The notes under the pieces: model-generated
Databases searched by the model: none
The model's input: the letters and a program-made list of their open reading frames with translations, nothing else
What the model was told of the DNA's origin: nothing
Part shown: piece after piece, positions 47,140-59,602 of the stretch
Layout: each line of letters starts with the position of its first letter
Numbering within the stretch: the first letter of the stretch is position 1
Assembly: GCF_022682495.2 (NCBI RefSeq)
Contig: NC_071397.1
Span: forward strand, 30,457,427-30,521,426
Direction: 5' to 3'
Origin: Desmodus rotundus
Lineage: Eukaryota; Chordata; Mammalia; Chiroptera; Phyllostomidae
Length of the DNA stretch: 64,000 bases
Made by a program: the position numbers and the translations under genes

Positions 47140-48185
47140 CTCCGGTGCCGCACCCCACTCCCCACATGAAGAATGTTTGCACAACAGCTAGTCACTAAGG
47201 CAGTCATAGCTGAGACTATTTTACTTCATGAAAGAGGTAGAATGTTCGCTGGGTCTGCACAGGCTTACTCCATTCAGAGATGTGGAAAAGGGTCTGTACT
47301 CCAGCAACAAAAGTCAAGGCGTGGGAGGGCCCAAAGTAATTTAAAGAAGAGCAAGTAACCTTGCAAAAGCAAGGGATGGGTGAGTTGGATGCTGCATAAG
47401 CAGCAGAAGTAAAATGTTGGGGGTGGGAGGCTTGAATCCCCTGCTGAGAAATGTGGGGAGACCACCCTTAGGCAGTGGAGAACCTCTGAGTGTTTAATAA
47501 CTGAGCCAAATACAAGAGAATTTTTTGTCTCTGTATTATCTTGGTGCTTTCTGACCATTTTTAACTCTATTTTGAATTCGTAGCATTTGGTCACATGAAA
47601 CTAATTTTCTCCCCTTGAAATGATCACTTCATGTTTTAAAACCATCATTAATTTCATTTTTATACAACTCTAATGTTGTCATGAGTCACATTGATTGTCA
47701 TTATTTTTGTTATATAAGTTCGTGGGTTAAATATTAACTAGGCTTTTGAATTTCTGGCTAAATATATTATCGTAGACCCTTGGATTTCATGCTCCATGTT
47801 TTGTAGCCATGACTGAGCAACCTGATTGCTTCAAAAATTTTGGCACAAAGGCTGCATAATTTAGAGATAAATAGCTTTTTTCAAAATTAAAATTTGACAA
47901 TCTATAAACATAGAATTGCTAAATGAAACTAATATAAAACTCTGAGGAATCACATTGATCAGATTGTCAGATTGATTAATTTGCAAATCATAGCCACATA
48001 AGCATGAGGTTTTTCAGTCATGGGCTTCCTGTCATATTTCTCCTGACACAATTTTAATAAGATTTTGACAGGATCCAGAGAATCAGTTTTGATTACTGTC
48101 ACTCTATTTTCCCTTTAATCCATTTAGGTAATTATTAACTTAGCCATGCTAATTATCATCACTCTATTTATAAGCTGTCTCTAGA
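47140..48185. other. Unresolved spacer
   Basis: The first ~400 bp (47140-47530) is GC-richer and purine-rich and may be part of an old retroelement I cannot name. The remainder is AT-rich. No gene seen. Confidence 0.35.
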
Positions 48186-48189
48186 ACAT

Positions 48190-48420
48190 TCTCAAATGGA
48201 ACTGATCTCTACTTCCCTTTAAGTTCCAGAAGTTTCACTTGTCACTCATTACACCCTTCACTTCCTGCTTTGTGTTTAGTACACCTCCTGTGCTCACCTT
48301 ATGTCTTTAGTCATTGGTAAGCTACTTGGAGTCCAGAAGCAAGTTGTCTTCTCCCATTGTGCCTAGAGGACCAGCGGCAAAGAGTAGGCACGCAAGTGTC
48401 TCAGCAAATAAATGAACAGT
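48190..48420 (+). mobile_element. L2 LINE 3' end
   Basis: 'cacttcctgctttgtgttta', 'aagctacttggagtccagaa', 'cattgtgcctagaggacc' and 'gtctcagcaaataaatgaac' match the L2 terminus. Confidence 0.6.
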
Positions 48421-50000
48421 GTCGACATTTTTTCCTCATCATCCCCTTTTAAGCTCTCTTCTTCTATAGCAACCTTGGTTAAAATTTTTCCTTTTAGCCA
48501 TGCATGGAGCTTCCTTTAGAAATTATTAGCATGTATTTATTTCAATGTAAATTTGTGAATATCTACTTGGAAAAAAGCATTATATTAATTGGATAAGGAT
48601 GAACAGAGTAGAAAACACCCTCAATGAAACTGCATATAAAGATTGGTAATATATAAGTTGATAATAGATTTTATTTATAATATAATACACTTTCAAAAGA
48701 ATCATGTAATTGGAGATTGTCACAGATATTTTACACAGCTTTTTTACTAATTTTAAGAAATTGACATAAAAGAAATTTTCAAAGACTTAGAAATCCATCT
48801 ATTTTAAATAAGCAATCTGGATTTGTCTGTTTTCACTAAAAGGATGTTTCTTTTTTGTGCTACTTTGAATTGATATCGCTAATTTACAGTTTCTTTTAAG
48901 TTAAGGTCACAAATCAAACTTATTCTTGTGGTTTTTCTCTAATAAAAATTATAATTTTTTATTGAGGAATTTAAGTAATTATTTATTTTAACTTAAGCAG
49001 AGGTTGGTTAATTTAACACCTTTAAACTTGAAACTCTCCAAAATTTCTACATAAAATGTATAGTTTATAGTGTTGGGGTGTGTACAGGTATTGTAATAGC
49101 TTTAGTGCCTCATCAAATGACATGAAGAAAGAATTTGATAGCAGGCTTCAGAGTTCTTTTTCTATAAACTGACATGCAACACATCCCAAAATAAAATGTA
49201 TGACACGCCAATAACTGGCAATGAACTTAGGATATTCAATATTCCTGCTACATTTATATGTTACCCAACAGCGAAAAGCACATTCTAGATCTTCCCAGGA
49301 TTCAAGACCTAGTAGGTGACCTGGTTGTCCCAAGGGTGTCTTGGTTGGTGAAAAACATTGGCTGATGGGAAAAGATTCCTTTTAAATGCTGCGGATTTGT
49401 TTCATAATTTCAATTACTCAAGGACAAGGAAGAGCTGAAGACACCTCTGTGAACTCGGTGTCTAACTCGGTGAAAAGATGAACTATTGCAAAAAGAAAGA
49501 ATCATGCCACATAACAATTGTTTGAAATAAGAAATGACCAGGTCAGGCAGAATAAACCCAAGTACTTGAGGGTTTGCGTTCTGAAATAAAAATCTAAGAG
49601 AAAGGACAGACCCTTTCTGAATGGTTAATCATAAAACATGAAGATTAGTCAGAAGTAGCTAAGTTCAAAGTCATGGCTGAAAGTAGGAAAGTGTAGTCTC
49701 TATTTTAGTAAAAACCTGAGGGGAAATGGAAAACTTGGAAAAGACAACATTTTGCTGCTAAGGTAAAAGAAGAATGTTGCACGAAAGGAAAAGATTTTTA
49801 GCATTTAATTGTAACTGTGTAATTGTAAATTTGTAACATTGTCACTGTAGAGCTATTGTGTTTTTGTATTTTTATGCAAAAGAAGAATAGTTAAATCAGA
49901 GAAATTTGAGCATTAGTATAACCTCAATGTAGAGTTTTAAAATATATTTTTTTCAATGGCTTACCATTTAAATCAAAGTAAAATTCCAAATTTTTACCAT
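48421..50000. other. Unannotated AT-rich spacer
   Basis: About 1.6 kb of AT-rich DNA without recognised genes or repeats. The string 'aattgtaactgtgtaattgt' at 49807-49826 is a small local direct repeat. Confidence 0.4.
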
Positions 50001-50450
50001 GTGTGAAAAACCACACAGGCTTTGCCTCTGCTCTGCTGATGAGCTTTCTGCCCCTTCCTCCTGCAAGCCCCCCTACCTGCTCCATTACTTCCACTGGTAC
50101 TGGTTGCTTCCGCTATTCCTAGCACATGCCAAGCACCCTCCCATGTCAGGGGCTTTGCACTTGGTATACCCTCCCACCGGAGCACAGCTCTTTGGGGGTT
50201 TTTCACCTGTAGTTTTTCATGGCCGACTCCTTTATTACCTTCAGGTCTCCATTCAAACGTTGCTTTACCCGTGTGTCTTCCCTGTGTAGACATCACTATA
50301 TAAAACAGCACCTTCATTATCAATCTTTATCCCTTTACCTTGCTCCATTTTTTTTCACAGCATTTAATGTTCATCACTGTATCTCCAGTACTGGACCTGT
50401 GCTTGGCATGTAGTATGTCCTCAAGAAATATTCCCAAGTGAGTGAATGAA
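50001..50450 (+). mobile_element. L2 LINE, 3' part
   Basis: Sense L2: 'aggggctttgcacttggtat', 'tttattaccttcaggtctcc', 'attcaaacgttgctttaccc', 'actgtatctccagtactgga', 'gtagtatgtcctcaagaaat'. Both short open frames here come from L2. Confidence 0.8.
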
Positions 50451-51400
50451 AATGATAATATATATTGACCCTTTAACTAATAGTTTAAGACCTCCTTTAA
50501 AATAACTTTTATGAAGGGGGAAACTTGTCTGGTTACTCATGAGAACTCACAGAGGGCAAGAGTGGAGCTGTATTTGTCTGCTCATCTCCAGCATCAGGCA
50601 CGGCTGGAAAGGGAGCAGCGTGGACCAGCAAAGGCAGGCAGTTACAAACACATGGTCAGCGAATAGCTGGAAGCAGCAGTGAAGCAGATTTCTCAGAGGA
50701 GCAAAGAATCCCCAGATCTTTAGAGCTGTACATAGATAGTCACACACACATACACACACGCAAATCTTCCCTTCTCAAAGAAGAGAGCTACTGATGGGGA
50801 GAGAGTACCTTCTTCCTCTTCCAGTTGTTGCAAACCCCACTTGGGAATTTTTAATAGGGGCACGTGGAACAGTTAGTAAGGCCCACTTCCTGTTAATTTA
50901 CAGGAAATTATTTGTTGAGTAAAATATATACACTCATTGATTTACAACCATGGCCCAACTCCACTTTTTTCCAACTTTGATTTTAAGATGATTTTCATAG
51001 AAATGTGTTCTGCAGATGCTAATCACTATGCAATAATAAGATAAATGGGTTCTCTTTTCAAATAATGTTGAAAAAGCCTGGCTTAAGCAAAGCTGAATAA
51101 GTTTTTCTGTGATATGACTCCTTGGGACCTTTAAAATCTACCTCAACAAATTAGGAGAACCAGGCATTTGAATTAGTATTATACAGCAATTTCTAACAGA
51201 ATATCATGTACAGTTTTTCAGTCTCTTTTTCCCAATGTTTGCAAAACTTGCAAGTAAAAAATGAGAACGTTCTCATTCTATAACCAGCATGCCAAGTAGT
51301 GGAGCCAGCTCTGAGCAACATTATTCTTTATCACATTTGCTTTTGTTTATGTGTTTTTAGTAGAACCGGTTTTAAAATTTTTTAAAATTTATTTGGGAAG
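50451..51400. other. Unannotated spacer
   Basis: No gene or named repeat. A short CA-rich tract lies at 50738-50760. Confidence 0.4.
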
Positions 51401-51439
51401 AACTGTATTACAATGTACCTTCCACCAGAGAAAAGATTA

Positions 51440-51690
51440 CAGCTTGCTTTATTGGGATACTTGCTTTATGGCAGCGGTCTGGAGCCAAACCAAGGTGTGG
51501 TTGTAAACGGACTTTTTACTGTTGATGCTGACCTTGGTCACCTGGCTGAGGTAGAGTTTGTCAGGTTTCTCCATGGAAAAGTTCCTCTTTTTGTCCCCCT
51601 TCGACAATGCATTATCTGGAAGGACGTCCTTGTGCACAGCCCACACTTAAGGAGTGGGGAGTCCTGCTCCACCTCCCTGAAGACTGATTA
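51440..51690 (-). mobile_element. Old L1 3' UTR-type repeat, antisense (probable)
   Basis: 'gctttattgggatacttgct', 'tcacctggctgaggtagagt', 'tgtcaggtttctccatggaa', 'aaggagtggggagtcctgct' is wording repeated across mammalian genomes that I associate with L1M 3' ends read backwards. The family name is uncertain, but its being an interspersed repeat is more secure. Confidence 0.5.
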
Positions 51691-52590
51691 TGTAAACTGT
51701 TCATTTTAATATTCAGCCTTTGATACATGTATCTGTTGCTGTGCAATATTTTACAGGTCAGTTGCGCTGTGCATTTACTGAGGATATTTATGAGTTTCTA
51801 ACTGACAATATTGTGGCCTGGATAAAGTGTAGAACCGGGTCCAGAGAAAATGTGAGTTTTCGTTCATTGGACACTTTTTGGTCAGTGCGATCCGGGCTTC
51901 AAGCTCGATGCTGCAGGTGTCGAAGACCTGCTCTCAGGGGGTTACGGTTCAGCACAACAAAGAAGCATTCTTTTTAAAAAAGTAAATCTGTGTGAAAACA
52001 TATGGACAAGGATTTAAGATAAATATTTTCTTGCTACCTGAAGGCAAATTTCTACAGAATAGTACAATGTTTTCAAGGACTTAGTAGGACTTTAGTGTAA
52101 ATAGATACAAAAAGTCAGATCTTTCCAGTGGCCAGAATGTGACCCTGCGGGTGTCCCTTAGAAGCTTCATGGTATGTACCCCTCAGCCTTTGCGAGAAGG
52201 TCTTCCATAGGGCCAGAGGGCCCCACGATCCTCTGGGTTATAGATGAGGAAGCCAGTGGGCCAGTGAAGGTAATTCTCCCATTTTCTCCAACGACTTTTT
52301 CACAGGCTGGCTAAATTTACCCATATCACTTCCATGTGGAATAAAATAGTAATTTTGTTTCACTTCATTAATCACTGTTTGGGCTTTAGTGCCTCGCCTA
52401 CCCAGGTCACAGGATGTCAGTAGCCAGTACACACGAAATTGTTCATCTTGGAATCCACTGGGCCTGGTAACGTCTGAAGTTTATTTTCACTCTTTTCTTT
52501 TTATTAATTAGACCTAAGATAAAGGTGGCCAGAAACAAGAGTCTTGTGAGTTCCAAATTATTCATTTTATATTTCCACGTCGAAAGAGCC
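51691..52590. other. Unresolved stretch with an 80-codon minus frame
   Basis: No named repeat. The minus strand from about 52480 down to the TAA near 52236 is open, with a non-repetitive composition including 'VYWLLTSCDLGRRGTKAQ' and 'NYYFIPHGSDMGKF'. I do not recognise the protein. A plus-strand 85-codon frame at 51720-51977 is also unrecognised. Given the old LTR to the right, decayed retroviral internal sequence is possible. Confidence 0.3.
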
Positions 52591-52599
52591 CTGATCTGC

Positions 52600-53062
52600 A
52601 TGTATGGTGTCCAGCTTTGCCTAGAATGGCTCCTGCGAAACTTCTGAAACTTGTTATAAACTTGCTAGAGTGATTCTACTCTTGTAGCTAGTGGTATGTT
52701 TACAGTGAGTTCTGCCCCGTTTCTGACTAAGACTTGGAGGAGATCTGAGAGTAGGGGGCTTTGCATCACTCCTTATATTAAGGAACAAGGAAGAGACCAT
52801 GTGCACCTTACTATATGGGTCCCTGATCTGCTGTGGCCACTTGGGAGCGTGAGAGGTGCTGATTTGGGATAGTCAGATATGGTCCGGGGTACAAAACAAA
52901 GAGATGAAAGGAAATTTGATGCCATAATATAACTGAACCTCTGAATTTACAAACCCTGGATCATTTGTTTGTGAGATAACAAGTTTTCTTCTTTGCTGTT
53001 TACGCCACTCGAGTCAACATTGTCTGTTGTTCGTAACCAAAGCATTCCATGAGATACTAAGG
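52600..53062 (+). mobile_element. Old LTR (ERVL/MaLR type, probable)
   Basis: Closes with 'tcatttgtttgtgagataac', 'gctgtttacgccactcgagt', 'cattgtctgttgttcgtaac', 'caaagcattccatgagatac', the usual 3' wording of ancient mammalian LTRs in sense direction. The left boundary is a guess. Confidence 0.5.
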
Positions 53063-54555
53063 TTATATACATATAACTGCAGTAATGAAAGGATCTAGGG
53101 CTACATAAGATATTTCCAAGAGAATTTTGTCCGAGAGGTTTTTCAATGTTTGTTGGCTTTAGAACCTAATCCCTACTAAGAGGTAACTCCACAGAATATG
53201 TTTATTGATGAAAGATGGTAATTACTTCTTGGTCTAGCATCTGTGTTGTTGTCTTAGACATAGTTTAAGTCAATGTCCTAAGTTACGTTTTCCTGTCTGG
53301 AAGTTCTTCACTGCACTCATTGGGTGGACTTCACTGTATCTCAGTATCCTTAACCTCTAAGTATATGTTAGGCCAGGGTAGACACCTCACCCAAGCCTGG
53401 CTCTTACACAGTCTCTTCATGCTACCTGAATATGGGTCCCCAAGACGTGGGTCAGTTTTTATTATCTCTTGAACTGAAGCATGATGCAAATTAAAATCTG
53501 AGCCAGCCAAGCTGGACCATAAATGTGCCAAAATAAAGAAGACACTTATGCAGGAAAAAAAAAGAAAAATGAAAGGGAGAGAAGCAGGAATAAGAGACCA
53601 CACCAATACAGAGAGACAGAGAGGAATTTTGGTGTCTTTATAATCCATTTTCTGGATCCTTTGCTTTTGTGGGGTAGCATTGGGGTCCATGCAATAAATT
53701 TATATTCACTAATCTTTTATCTTTTTGTTGAAAGAAATCAAGGAGGTTTAGGTTACGTGCAACCTTTTAATACTTGATGAATATACTTGTGAACTAAAAG
53801 AAACTTACTTAATAGAATTTTCTCTTTTTGTTTGTTTTTTGTTAGGTAATACCACAGGAATTCATATTCTTTTGTGGCACTAATTTAAATCTGTCTTGTA
53901 TGAGAGCTGCTTGGTGAGTTGCATAATCTACTTTAGTAGTGTGTGAGTTTAAGAGGAAAGATTAGCTTTATCCTTTCGTTAATATACTGAATCATGAAGT
54001 ATTATTCTTTGCTTATAAAAGGAATTTAAAATATTTGTTGAGAGAAAACTATAGCCTGAAGAAAGAGGAAATGGAATTTTCACCCATCCAAATTGAATGT
54101 TTATTTCAGGTACCTTAGGAATACCCCGAAACACTGAATAAGGACATATCCAAATAAAAATGGTTTTGTTTATTCAAAGTTATTTAATAGAATTAAATCA
54201 TTTTTGGCACTACTCAACCTTGTCGCTGTAGGAGGGATCCAACCTCATAACAAGTGCCCTTGCACGGTGTTTGTGTGTCGCTGGAGAGTAAGTCGTTCTT
54301 CTAAAACCAGGCATGTTCCTTTTCATTTGAAGGTAATGCATTCCCGATGGCACTTCACTGACAATGATTTTTAAACTTTGATTAAGAGCAGGTGTGGCTG
54401 TGGGGTTGTCGTTGTTCTAATGACCCCCTTTTAAACAGTGTATGAGTCGTCCTCTCTGAATGGTGCAGTCAGAGACCTGCCAGTACTGTGACTGCGACCC
54501 CTCAACTCTGGGCCGCTCACCTCCCTTAGAGCATTTGCTCTGGCAAACTTGTCAT
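53063..54555. other. Unannotated spacer
   Basis: About 1.5 kb, AT-rich. The minus-strand frame at 53331-53690 contains one hydrophobic segment but matches nothing I know. An A-run sits at 53554-53568. Confidence 0.35.
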
Positions 54556-54559
54556 TGCA

Positions 54560-55000
54560 AATCCTTTCTCTACCCTTTGAAATGTAGATAAATCTTTTCC
54601 AGGTCTCTTGCTGGTATTACCACCCAAGAATAGTGTTCTCAAGGGCCTGGGAGTCATCCCTTTGAAATGTAATCATCCAGGAAGACAGGCCATTAGCTAC
54701 AAGACAACTCCCAGCATCTGCGGGGGCAGGGACTAACTTCCTCGGGTGCTTTACTCCACGTTGTAAAACTACCTCCAGAAATGAAAAAATGAGAAAGTTT
54801 ACTTTTCCTTTGGGTAGGGACAATTAGCAAACACACAATTTCCCCACTACAGTTCTTAAAAACTCTCCAACTACTTTTTCAGCAGAGTTTAGTTCAGACT
54901 GAGTTCTGGTCTCTCTCTCTCATAGCAATACTCCTGAATAAAATCTCCTTTGCCTTTTAAACTTAGTCCAGTGATGTTTCTGCTTTGACAGATTCGTTGA
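54560..55000 (+). mobile_element. Old LTR with polyadenylation signal (probable ERV1-like)
   Basis: 'agcagagtttagttcagact', 'gagttctggtctctctctct' and 'aataaaatctcctttgcctt' look like the R/U5 junction of an ancient LTR, with the AATAAA box near 54938. Upstream 'aagacaactcccagcatctg' could be U3. No internal retroviral genes adjoin. Confidence 0.5.
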
Positions 55001-56810
55001 AGGAAGAGGTAATTTTCCCCAGCACACTTATAAAAATATATTAGGAAACTGTCGGTATTGCATGTCTTCAATTTTAAGATATTTAATTGCTTTGCCCATT
55101 TTGGTTGTGAGGTAATAATAGATTGTGTTTAAATTAGGATATGCTGATAGGCTTTGCATCACTTATTGTCAGAGAGCATCCTTCTCAGTTTTCCTTCTGT
55201 CCAGGTCAGTGGGGAGATGGTATTAATTCCCTGTTAACTCTGGCAAGTCCGGAGATTCTGGAGTCATTGGCCTGCAAGACTTAGGTTGCTCTTAGAGAGA
55301 TCACTTCTGTGATAAGCAACGGTTTTCCCACTGAAAGTTACCATTTCATGCTTTCCGATTTTCACTACTTGTAATGCTTTCCTTCTAATGCATCATACTA
55401 TAAAAACTCTTGATCACAGACATTTCCATTTTTTGTCAAATTATCTCCCCTGCTTTGACAAGAACATCTTTGCAGGTGAGCATACATTATGGAATGAACT
55501 GTAGGTGAGTAACTAGGCTGCTTCCAGTGCCCTTCTCCTGCTCACCTTCCCAGGCACCTGGGCCCGCTTCCCCTGAAAGTGGTCATCGCAGAGACAGTCA
55601 GAGCACTGGACTGGGGGACCGCTCCCAGATGATGGGCAGGAGGAGGAAGGAGAGGATTTGCAAAGGGGTGTCAGGGAAAGAGGAGTCAAAGGCTAAATGA
55701 GCAGGAAGTTACTGCATGTCACAGGAGAAAGCAGTGGGTAGGTGGAAGGGAACTGTAGCCCCCAAATGGCTAAGAAAATAAGGAATTTGGAAAGAAGGTT
55801 TTAGAAGAAGGAAAAACATAAAGGAATATAACATAGGCACACATATTTTTACCACTCAAGATAATATCAGAGAATATTGGATCATATTTTTTATACCTAT
55901 CGTTCCACTGAAGAATGAAATAGAATGAAGTTAATTAACAGGCAAATATATCGTATCTCTTCCTGTGATACTAGCTATTTTACAGTCTGTTACAGAAGAG
56001 GTCTTAAAGAGTCCTATAAGTTTGGGACAGGAAAAGCTGGATGCATAGAATTAGAAAAAAGTTCTCCAATAACAGGTATCATCTCCTTTTGACTATTTAG
56101 AACTTGTTGAATATTTGTGCTAAATTTATAAAAACTATTTTTGTTAAATTTAGAATCTCTGAGTACCAGAAGTGATTACTTTCTGTCATCAACTTTATTT
56201 TAAATAATGGTGACTCCATGAGAAATTTTAGACATACTGAGATGGTGGTACTGTCACTTACTCAGAAGCGACCGCCTGCTGTGGTCTGGTTGTGCAAGAC
56301 AGAAGCCTGGGCCAAAGGGAAGATCTGTGCGGGGCCTCTGGAAGGTGCTGATTTGCTGAAGACAGAACCATTGAATGGTGGAAGGTCAGAGAAAGTGATA
56401 GAAATCCTAGGTGATAGTGTGGCGGACGAATGATTTGGGCAGGAGCAGAAATATGGAATGTGATGTTAATTAAGCAGATTGATATGGGTGGTAGCATTGA
56501 AACCCTCTCCATTTCCCCTCACAATCATAAAATCAGTCTTCGGGAAAAATCGGTTTCTTGCTGTCGCTTTTGATGAGAGAGGATTCTTTATGGTGAATAA
56601 AGAAGGACTAGAGCTGGCTTTAATAGAGGCTCCCCTGGGCTAGCCACATTAGGGTTACCTCTGAGAGACTCTACACAGAACTCCTTCACCATGTACAAAT
56701 GGAAAAGCAAGTCACTGGCAATGTTCAAAGAGTGCCCACACTGTGAGCATCTTAGACTAAAATTTAGCTGAACTTTATATCTGATAATAATTAAAAAATA
56801 CTATTGACAC
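55001..56810. other. Unannotated spacer
   Basis: About 1.8 kb with no recognised gene or repeat; 55500-55700 is GC-richer and purine-rich. Confidence 0.4.
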
Positions 56811-56829
56811 TGTCCATTTTACACATTGA

Positions 56830-56873
56830 TTCACAGGCCGGCACTCAATTCACTGAGCTACACCAGCCAGGGC
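56830..56873 (-). mobile_element. 44-bp VES SINE head, tailless, with target duplication
   Basis: On the minus strand it reads 'gccctggctggtgtagctca' and on to 'gaattgagtgccggcctg' plus 'tgaa': exactly the first 44 nt of VES, stopping about where the tRNA-like anticodon loop would be. It is bounded by 16-bp direct repeats with one mismatch, 'ccattttacacattga' (56814-56829) and 'ccactttacacattga' (56874-56889). No tail is present. The duplications touch the fragment directly, so it was inserted in this short form or trimmed exactly to the boundary. Confidence 0.85.
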
Positions 56874-56889
56874 CCACTTTACACATTGA

Positions 56890-58260
56890 AGAAGATGGTT
56901 TGTTCCACCATTTTTACATAGCCCGGCTAGTCATAAATGTACAAGGTGGGCTTGACTATTCTTTAGTCATGAAATTACTCATTTATGTAGCTGAAATTTA
57001 TTAATCAGTACATGCCAGAGGTGACAATGCCAGAGGTGGCTTTCCACGTTGCTCATGATTGAGGAGCTGAGACAGACATCTAAACAGATGATTATGATGC
57101 AATACAACCTGTGCAATAGCAGAGGAATTTTGAAAGTTCAATTTAAGCATAGAAAAAGGGACTGAGTATTATTTGAAAAGGAGCAGGTTAGAAACGATGC
57201 TAAATTATATGCCTTCTTATTTTACTACCTTCCATACCAGAACTTTCATACAGACATTAGCAAAGGCTTTCCAAATATAGTTTATGGGCAGGAGCGGTTC
57301 TAATAACACAGATATAGTTTACTAAAATGTGAATTTTTTGTTTTCTGGTCAGTTAACAAACATTGGCATTAATCTACTCGTTATAAAACCTGGCACTTAA
57401 ATTTTGGAATGGGGAAAAAAATCAAAGCAATCTGCTCCAAAATGAAGCCAACAAGATAGTTCTGCCAAGAGATGATGGCAGTGTTCTAAATATAATCATT
57501 TTGTGATGGTAGAACTGTTTCTCATTTTCTTTTCCTCTCTAGCATGTCTTGTTTACATTTGGTTAATAAATGCAAATGTAATTGTCACCACAGAGCAGGC
57601 CACTTTAAACAATTCTGTTTCCAGAGAATTTTATTTAGGCTGTTTGACCCACATTTGTCTGTGGAATGTCATCATTCTGTTACCCACTTTCAGTGCATCT
57701 CGGTAGCACGTAGCAGCAGGACCACCGAGTGCATATTCCGTTTTCATGTGCGGCATATGCTCATTTGGGCAGCTGCTATGGTTTCTGTGCTATCAGTGGA
57801 ATTCTGTAAAGGAATCAAGGCAGTGTGTACAAGCCCAAAGACCTAAAAACCAGTAACTGAGTATCTCTCCTTTCCAAGTGAAGGCAAAATAAATTATCTT
57901 CCATGAGGAGGATGTACAGGCATGCAAATATTTAAGTTGAATAGTAGTAAAATTATTTTTAATTTAAGAAAACTGTTTAAGAAAAGTCGTGATGTAAGTA
58001 GAGTAGAGGACTCGTCCTGCTGGAAAATTCACTGGAATCTCGGGTGCAAGCAAAGGAACTGTCTTCCCAGGAGGACACCCTCTCCAGCGGGCAGGGCTGT
58101 TTGTTTGTTAGTGTTGCTGCTGGTGGTGGTGATGGTGATTATTTCTTTCTGTTGTTTAGACTTCTACTTTAGAAAATTTAAAGTGTAGCTCCCTGATGAG
58201 GACCACTTGTCATCTTAATTTAGTCAGGCTCTAATATCTCTAAGTATAATTTCCTCAATA
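56890..58260. other. Unannotated spacer
   Basis: About 1.4 kb, AT-rich. The 88-codon plus frame at 57922-58188 encodes a Leu/Val-rich segment near its end. It matches no family I know and is probably chance. Confidence 0.35.
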
Positions 58261-58261
58261 C

Positions 58262-58425
58262 CAATGGGACCCAAACCTTAGTAGACTCTGGAAATATTTG
58301 GGAGTCCTTAACTGAGAATGCAGATTCCTAAGCTTGTCCTGCAGAATTCTGTGTCAGTGTACCAGGGGCGGGGCCTAGAAAGCTGAATTCCTATTAATAT
58401 CCCTAGGTAGTTTTATCTTTATTTG
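58262..58425 (-). mobile_element. MER5-like hAT-Charlie relic
   Basis: 'gaatgcagattcctaagctt', 'tgtcctgcagaattctgtgt' and 'ggggcggggcctagaaagct' resemble MER5/MER20-type nonautonomous hAT sequence. Orientation is tentative. Confidence 0.5.
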
Positions 58426-59390
58426 CTGTTAACATATTTTGGTGTATAGTTATATTTGCCACTTGTGTTCTTTCTTTTGTAGATTATTTTGCTAATGTTG
58501 TTCATTACTGTCTTTTTACTAATTTACTACAAATCTTGATATAATTTTGGTATATATATATATATCTTTAGATATATAGAAATATATGAATTTTGATCTT
58601 TTATGTATATTGTAAAAAATAATCCCCACATGCTATTGGCAATTTAAGTGTGTGTTTGAGTGTGGGGGGGTTGGCTTTATATGTGCATATTAATGAGCAG
58701 GTAGTAACAGACATCGATCCTTGTCTCTATGACCTACTATATTCCATTGCTAAGAGAAGAAGAATTTGAGTAATTGGTTTCAGTAGGATTATGCTTTTGA
58801 AATATTAATCAAATTAAAAAAAATATTCCCTGGCACTTCCTGTTCCCCTTTCTCCCTCTATCCCCAATTCAAGATGAGAGGTTATTCTGAACTCAATGTT
58901 TTAGGGAAAAGATGTATCAGCAGAAAACAGCAGAGGAGGGGCTACATCTCGATTTTAAGTTTCAAGAGCTCAGGCCCTGCAAGTAATAGGAAGCCTTAGG
59001 GTAGCAAACAGTAGGTTTGAGAGAAAAATATGATGAGTTAATCCTAGTCTTTCTGCCCAAAATTTTGTGGAAAAACAATGTTCCTTTGACTAAGGGTAGA
59101 GGTCACTTGGGAGGTTTTTAAGTACCAAGGTTGTAAGTACCAAGAGGGTTCCTGAAGGGGCCTGTTCCCTTCCTCCTCAGGTGTCTGTGTAGGGGCAGAA
59201 TCCCTGAACAAGGTTAGTGGGGCCTGAGAGAGGAGGGAACCTGTGACCTCCTTTCTTGGTTGATTCCCTAGTCAGTCCCTGGGGATGTGGCAATTCCCCA
59301 GAAACGGTTTCTGTGGTGGGCGCAGGAGCACAGACCCCACACGGACTTGCGTAGTTTCTAGTTCTCCGACATGGCGGGAGAACAGGGCGT
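58426..59390. other. Unannotated spacer with AT repeat
   Basis: Includes a (TA)n tract at about 58551-58565 with flanking 'atatatagaaatatatgaat', and a G-run at 58664-58670. No gene seen. Confidence 0.4.
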
Positions 59391-59394
59391 CCCC

Positions 59395-59602
59395 TTTCCT
59401 CAAAGGGTCAGATAGTAAATATTTTAAGCTCTGCAGGCTATATGGTCTCTGTCACAACTACTTGGCTCTGCTATTGTGGCACAAAAGCAGCCATAGATGA
59501 TACATAAATAATAGGCGGGGCTATGTTCCAATAAAACTTTATTTACAAAACAAGCAGCTAGCCAGATTTGGCCGGTGAGCCTAGGTTGCCAACTCCTGCC
59601 TT
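59395..59602 (-). mobile_element. Nonautonomous hAT-Charlie transposon, antisense
   Basis: 'aagggtcagatagtaaatat', 'ttaagctctgcaggctatat', 'ccaataaaactttatttaca', 'agccagatttggccggtgag' and 'gttgccaactcctgcc' are the well-known element that reads 'ggcaaactatggccc...tggcccgc...taaagttttattgg' on its own strand. I am sure of the repeat, less of the exact MER number. Confidence 0.8.

Noticed and set aside
53331..53690. Minus-strand frame with a hydrophobic segment as a membrane protein
   Set aside because: The hydrophobic part comes from a T-rich run opposite an A-rich tract; no family is recognised and no start context supports it.
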